DNA of 64,000 nucleotides from Marinoscillum sp965229915 (lineage in GTDB: Bacteria; Bacteroidota; Bacteroidia; Cytophagales; Cyclobacteriaceae): assembly GCF_965229915.1 (NCBI RefSeq), contig NZ_CBDDJZ010000001.1, positions 2,604,001 through 2,668,000 of the forward strand, written 5' to 3'. The position numbers and the translations under genes were made by a program. Below are positions 62,801-64,000 of this stretch, piece by piece. Numbering within the stretch: position 1 is the first letter of the stretch; every line of letters starts with the position of its first letter. The notes below the pieces were generated by a model. It did no database searches, had not been told where the DNA came from, and saw only the letters and a program-made list of their open reading frames with translations.

Positions 62801-64000
62801 AGTAGCAGCATAGTTAGCACCTTCTGCAATGACGGTAATAGATGCGTTGACGTCATTAATCGTACCCGTTAGTTCAGGGCTTATGTCGTTGGTATAAATA
62901 TCTGTAGCTGTAATAATCGGACTGGTCAGGTCAATAGTGATCACAGCTGTGGTGGTATCTGCATTACCTAAAGAATCTATCGCAAATGCTTCAAAGGTGT
63001 AGACTCCCTCGCTCAAATCTGCAATAGAGCCTTGAGCCAGGGTCCACGTACTATCACCGTTGTTAGTTGCAGCATAGTTAGCACCTTCTGCAATGACGGT
63101 AATAGATGCGTTGACGTCATTAATCGTACCCGTTAGTTCAGGGCTTATGTCGTTGGTCAGTAAGTCACCCAAAGTGATTATTGGAGCGGTACTATCGATT
63201 AGTAATTCGTCCGTAGTAGTATCTGTCCCAACATTACCAACCGAATCGGTAGCCGTAACTGCCACATCATAGATACCATCAGCCAGAGCAGCGATAGTAC
63301 CAGATACGATCGTCCAGGAAGTACCATTATTAGTAGCAGAGTAGGTGTTTCCGTTTACTTCTACCTCGATCGACGCTGAAGGGTCATCAATCATACCTCC
63401 TAATTCAGGACTGGTCTCAGAAGTAGCCAGCAGATTGACCGTAACAACGGGTGGTTGTCCATCTAATGGCACACCTGATGTAATCCAGTTAGATCCAGCA
63501 GTGAAGTTGAAATTGGTAAGTGTACCATGGTTAGCTGCTGTACTCTGGTCCAAAGTCAAAGTTCCTGAACCTTCATCTAACTGATAGTATCCCAAAAGAT
63601 CTGATTCATTACCCAATAGAGGAGTTGTTCTATCAGAGAAATCAGTTTTGGCAAAGGCCCAGAATTTCACCTCATCTAATGCAGCATCTCCTGCTAGTTT
63701 TGCCTCCACGCCATTAGCCGGGAAGGTGATATCACCTGTGAGCATGTTTGCAGTGCCATCCAAAACACCGTCAATATAAATCGAAATGATGGTGTCTGAA
63801 CGGACATACGCTACATGGTGCCAGGTATCGTCATTGATTGTGGTGCCATTCTGTATGGACCCTCCGCTTCCTCCATCTGTTGTTCTTATGAAAAAGTATG
63901 GGGACCCCTGATAAACTCCAGCTATCAGAATTTGAGGCTGACCTGATCCGTTCGCATCCACTTGCTCGAAATAATTGTACTGACTGGAACTGGCCGCAGG
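59852..64000 (-). CDS. Second giant T9SS-secreted surface protein (5' end off window)
   Basis: The frame stays open to the window edge, so only the last 1382 codons are seen and the N-terminus is missing. The visible order is a LamG domain (WHHVAYVRSDTIISIYIDG; LDEVKFWAF), four Ig-like repeats of about 88 residues (SPELTGTINDVNASITVIAE), and an FN3-like domain. Two leucine-rich regions with Ig-like spacers (LTNLDLSDNQITSIPALTSL; LTTLDISGNNLEF) and the module RIDARRKVKRAGCS with RFNIEYPGIPMDPDSYVEF follow. A T9SS sorting domain (LSVYPNPADNYVQISY, ending TTFKVYVKHH) closes it. Its C-terminal half parallels the first giant protein. No hydrolase motif is seen. Confidence 0.93.
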   Translation of the reverse strand, partial: PAASSSQYNYFEQVDANGSGQPQILIAGVYQGSPYFFIRTTDGGSGGSIQNGTTINDDTWHHVAYVRSDTIISIYIDGVLDGTANMLTGDITFPANGVEAKLAGDAALDEVKFWAFAKTDFSDRTTPLLGNESDLLGYYQLDEGSGTLTLDQSTAANHGTLTNFNFTAGSNWITSGVPLDGQPPVVTVNLLATSETSPELGGMIDDPSASIEVEVNGNTYSATNNGTSWTIVSGTIAALADGIYDVAVTATDSVGNVGTDTTTDELLIDSTAPIITLGDLLTNDISPELTGTINDVNASITVIAEGANYAATNNGDSTWTLAQGSIADLSEGVYTFEAFAIDSLGNADTTTAVITIDLTSPIITATDIYTNDISPELTGTINDVNASITVIAEGANYAATNNGDSTWTLAQGSIADLSEGVYTVEAIATDPTGNADTTTAVITIDLTSPAVAVDSVETLQDRPSLSGTVNDTSAVVEVIVDGGSYTATNNGDGTWALAQGTIASLAVGTYDVAVTATDEAGNTGSDSTTDELTILPGAPTAIAASEVGYFGFTAQWNARAGVESYQVDVSADAGFGSNLSGYDNLSVNASETGLVVLGLTYGQTYYYRVRAVYPSSDISENSNVISVTTLLDPNTVLDSLALMSIYDALDGSNWTNNNWMSGANLPDWSGVTMTDTRVTGLDLTDQNLTGDFPEITVGLESLTNLDLSDNQITSIPALTSLTSLTTLTVTNNRLEFGSLEANAGVTNFDYLPQDSVSTYIETLEQQGTDYLIDRTISGSANSYSWFKQDLVSGEVSAVSETGGSWTLSISDFSDEGAYYAEVTNSTVTGTLTTQPIVLKVSSLERDFAALRNIYTKMNGASWDWTGNNWDEETDQTAWEGVAISTDPERVVGLELPDFNITGTLPRDILDIQGLTTIDLGGNRISTVPDFSRLSNLTTLDISGNNLEFDDLEKNMDLAAPTFSYGDQRLVGTAVRDTIPVGSTYQVKATVGGTANVYSWTLENDLDTAQLDNSASTIDIPSLSYETQGRYRATVTSTLVPNLTLTVRSTVVMATANLEFTALDLDGQPFIDGEAYALKATKTSSGYDTIQTVRGAGTGFLFEELLLADYLIAVAPDDLDEYLPTYYSNTDLWTEADTIELREDFSEELLMAQIPPPPGTVGAKIEGGVEADLPDKPVDSGDRIDARRKVKRAGCSVRRFVPKGRTDQEDEEGEYVLYAYVQSDDEGRFEFTGLEDGKYRFNIEYPGIPMDPDSYVEFTIGGDGIEDEVLVLQATVTEDGIVVEKIERLGFYRKYFKDLSVYPNPADNYVQISYSKLMSATVEVRLIDLEGNVVSQQVIEKGYDKELTFDVSGVSGGIYLLNFVDTSEGAAKITTFKVYVKHH
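62732..63157 (-). repeat. 264-bp tandem duplication encoding Ig-like domains
   Basis: Stretches of about 162 bases at 62732-62893 and 62996-63157 are nearly identical (three differences seen), offset by exactly 264 bases, one 88-residue Ig-like domain. More diverged copies lie on either side. Confidence 0.85.

Overview
The window is a piece of chromosome from a member of the Bacteroidota, most likely a marine-type Cytophagales relative. The evidence is C-terminal type IX secretion (T9SS) sorting domains, a SusC/SusD pair, a DUF5723 protein, TAnnTTTG-type -7 promoter boxes, GTG/TTG starts, and Bacteroidota-style lptB-GH3 and tatC-rpiB neighbours. Coding DNA in the lines I counted is roughly 42-50% G+C. 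I saw no tRNA, rRNA, CRISPR array, prophage or insertion sequence.

Region 1 (1-41 kb) is mostly housekeeping in short operons. It holds map, an OmpA lipoprotein, a ClC channel with CBS domains, and two thioredoxin-fold proteins. An AT-rich 384-base gap at 4487-4870 with clustered DnaA-box-like sites is a candidate replication origin. A BlaI / M56-amidase / DUF418 operon follows, with a near-perfect BlaI operator on its promoter. Then come mazG, an NqrM-like small protein, a phosphohexomutase (glmM type), YHS and Nudix proteins, a cysteine desulfurase overlapping a secreted T9SS amidase, a DedA-like protein with hemH, recJ, lptB-GH3, rluD, a PLP deaminase, a lipoprotein/DUF5723 pair, pheA-radA, glyA, tatC-rpiB, a GT-C-like membrane protein, rbfA, an FtsX-type permease and a SNF2 helicase.

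Region 2 (41-46.3 kb) holds an aspartyl protease-PDZ protein and a compact four-gene specialised-metabolism cluster: FAD oxidoreductase, UbiA prenyltransferase, type III polyketide synthase and methyltransferase. By analogy with the type III PKS / methyltransferase / flavoprotein sets that make phenolic lipids, this could build a methylated, oxidised and possibly prenylated aromatic polyketide. The product cannot be read from sequence. A strongly foldable segment of about 200 nt (46255-46466) follows, with its own promoter-like and terminator-like signals, and is probably an unannotated small RNA.

Region 3 (46.5-64 kb) is a cell-surface locus. Two giant T9SS-secreted, LamG-containing proteins (1921 aa, and more than 1382 aa running off the window) bracket a SusC/SusD transporter and a TPR histidine kinase / LytTR regulator pair. 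The giants share the same C-terminal half, including a conserved basic, cysteine-containing module, and both carry recent internal tandem duplications. Together these genes look like a regulated surface-binding and uptake system without an obvious hydrolase in view.
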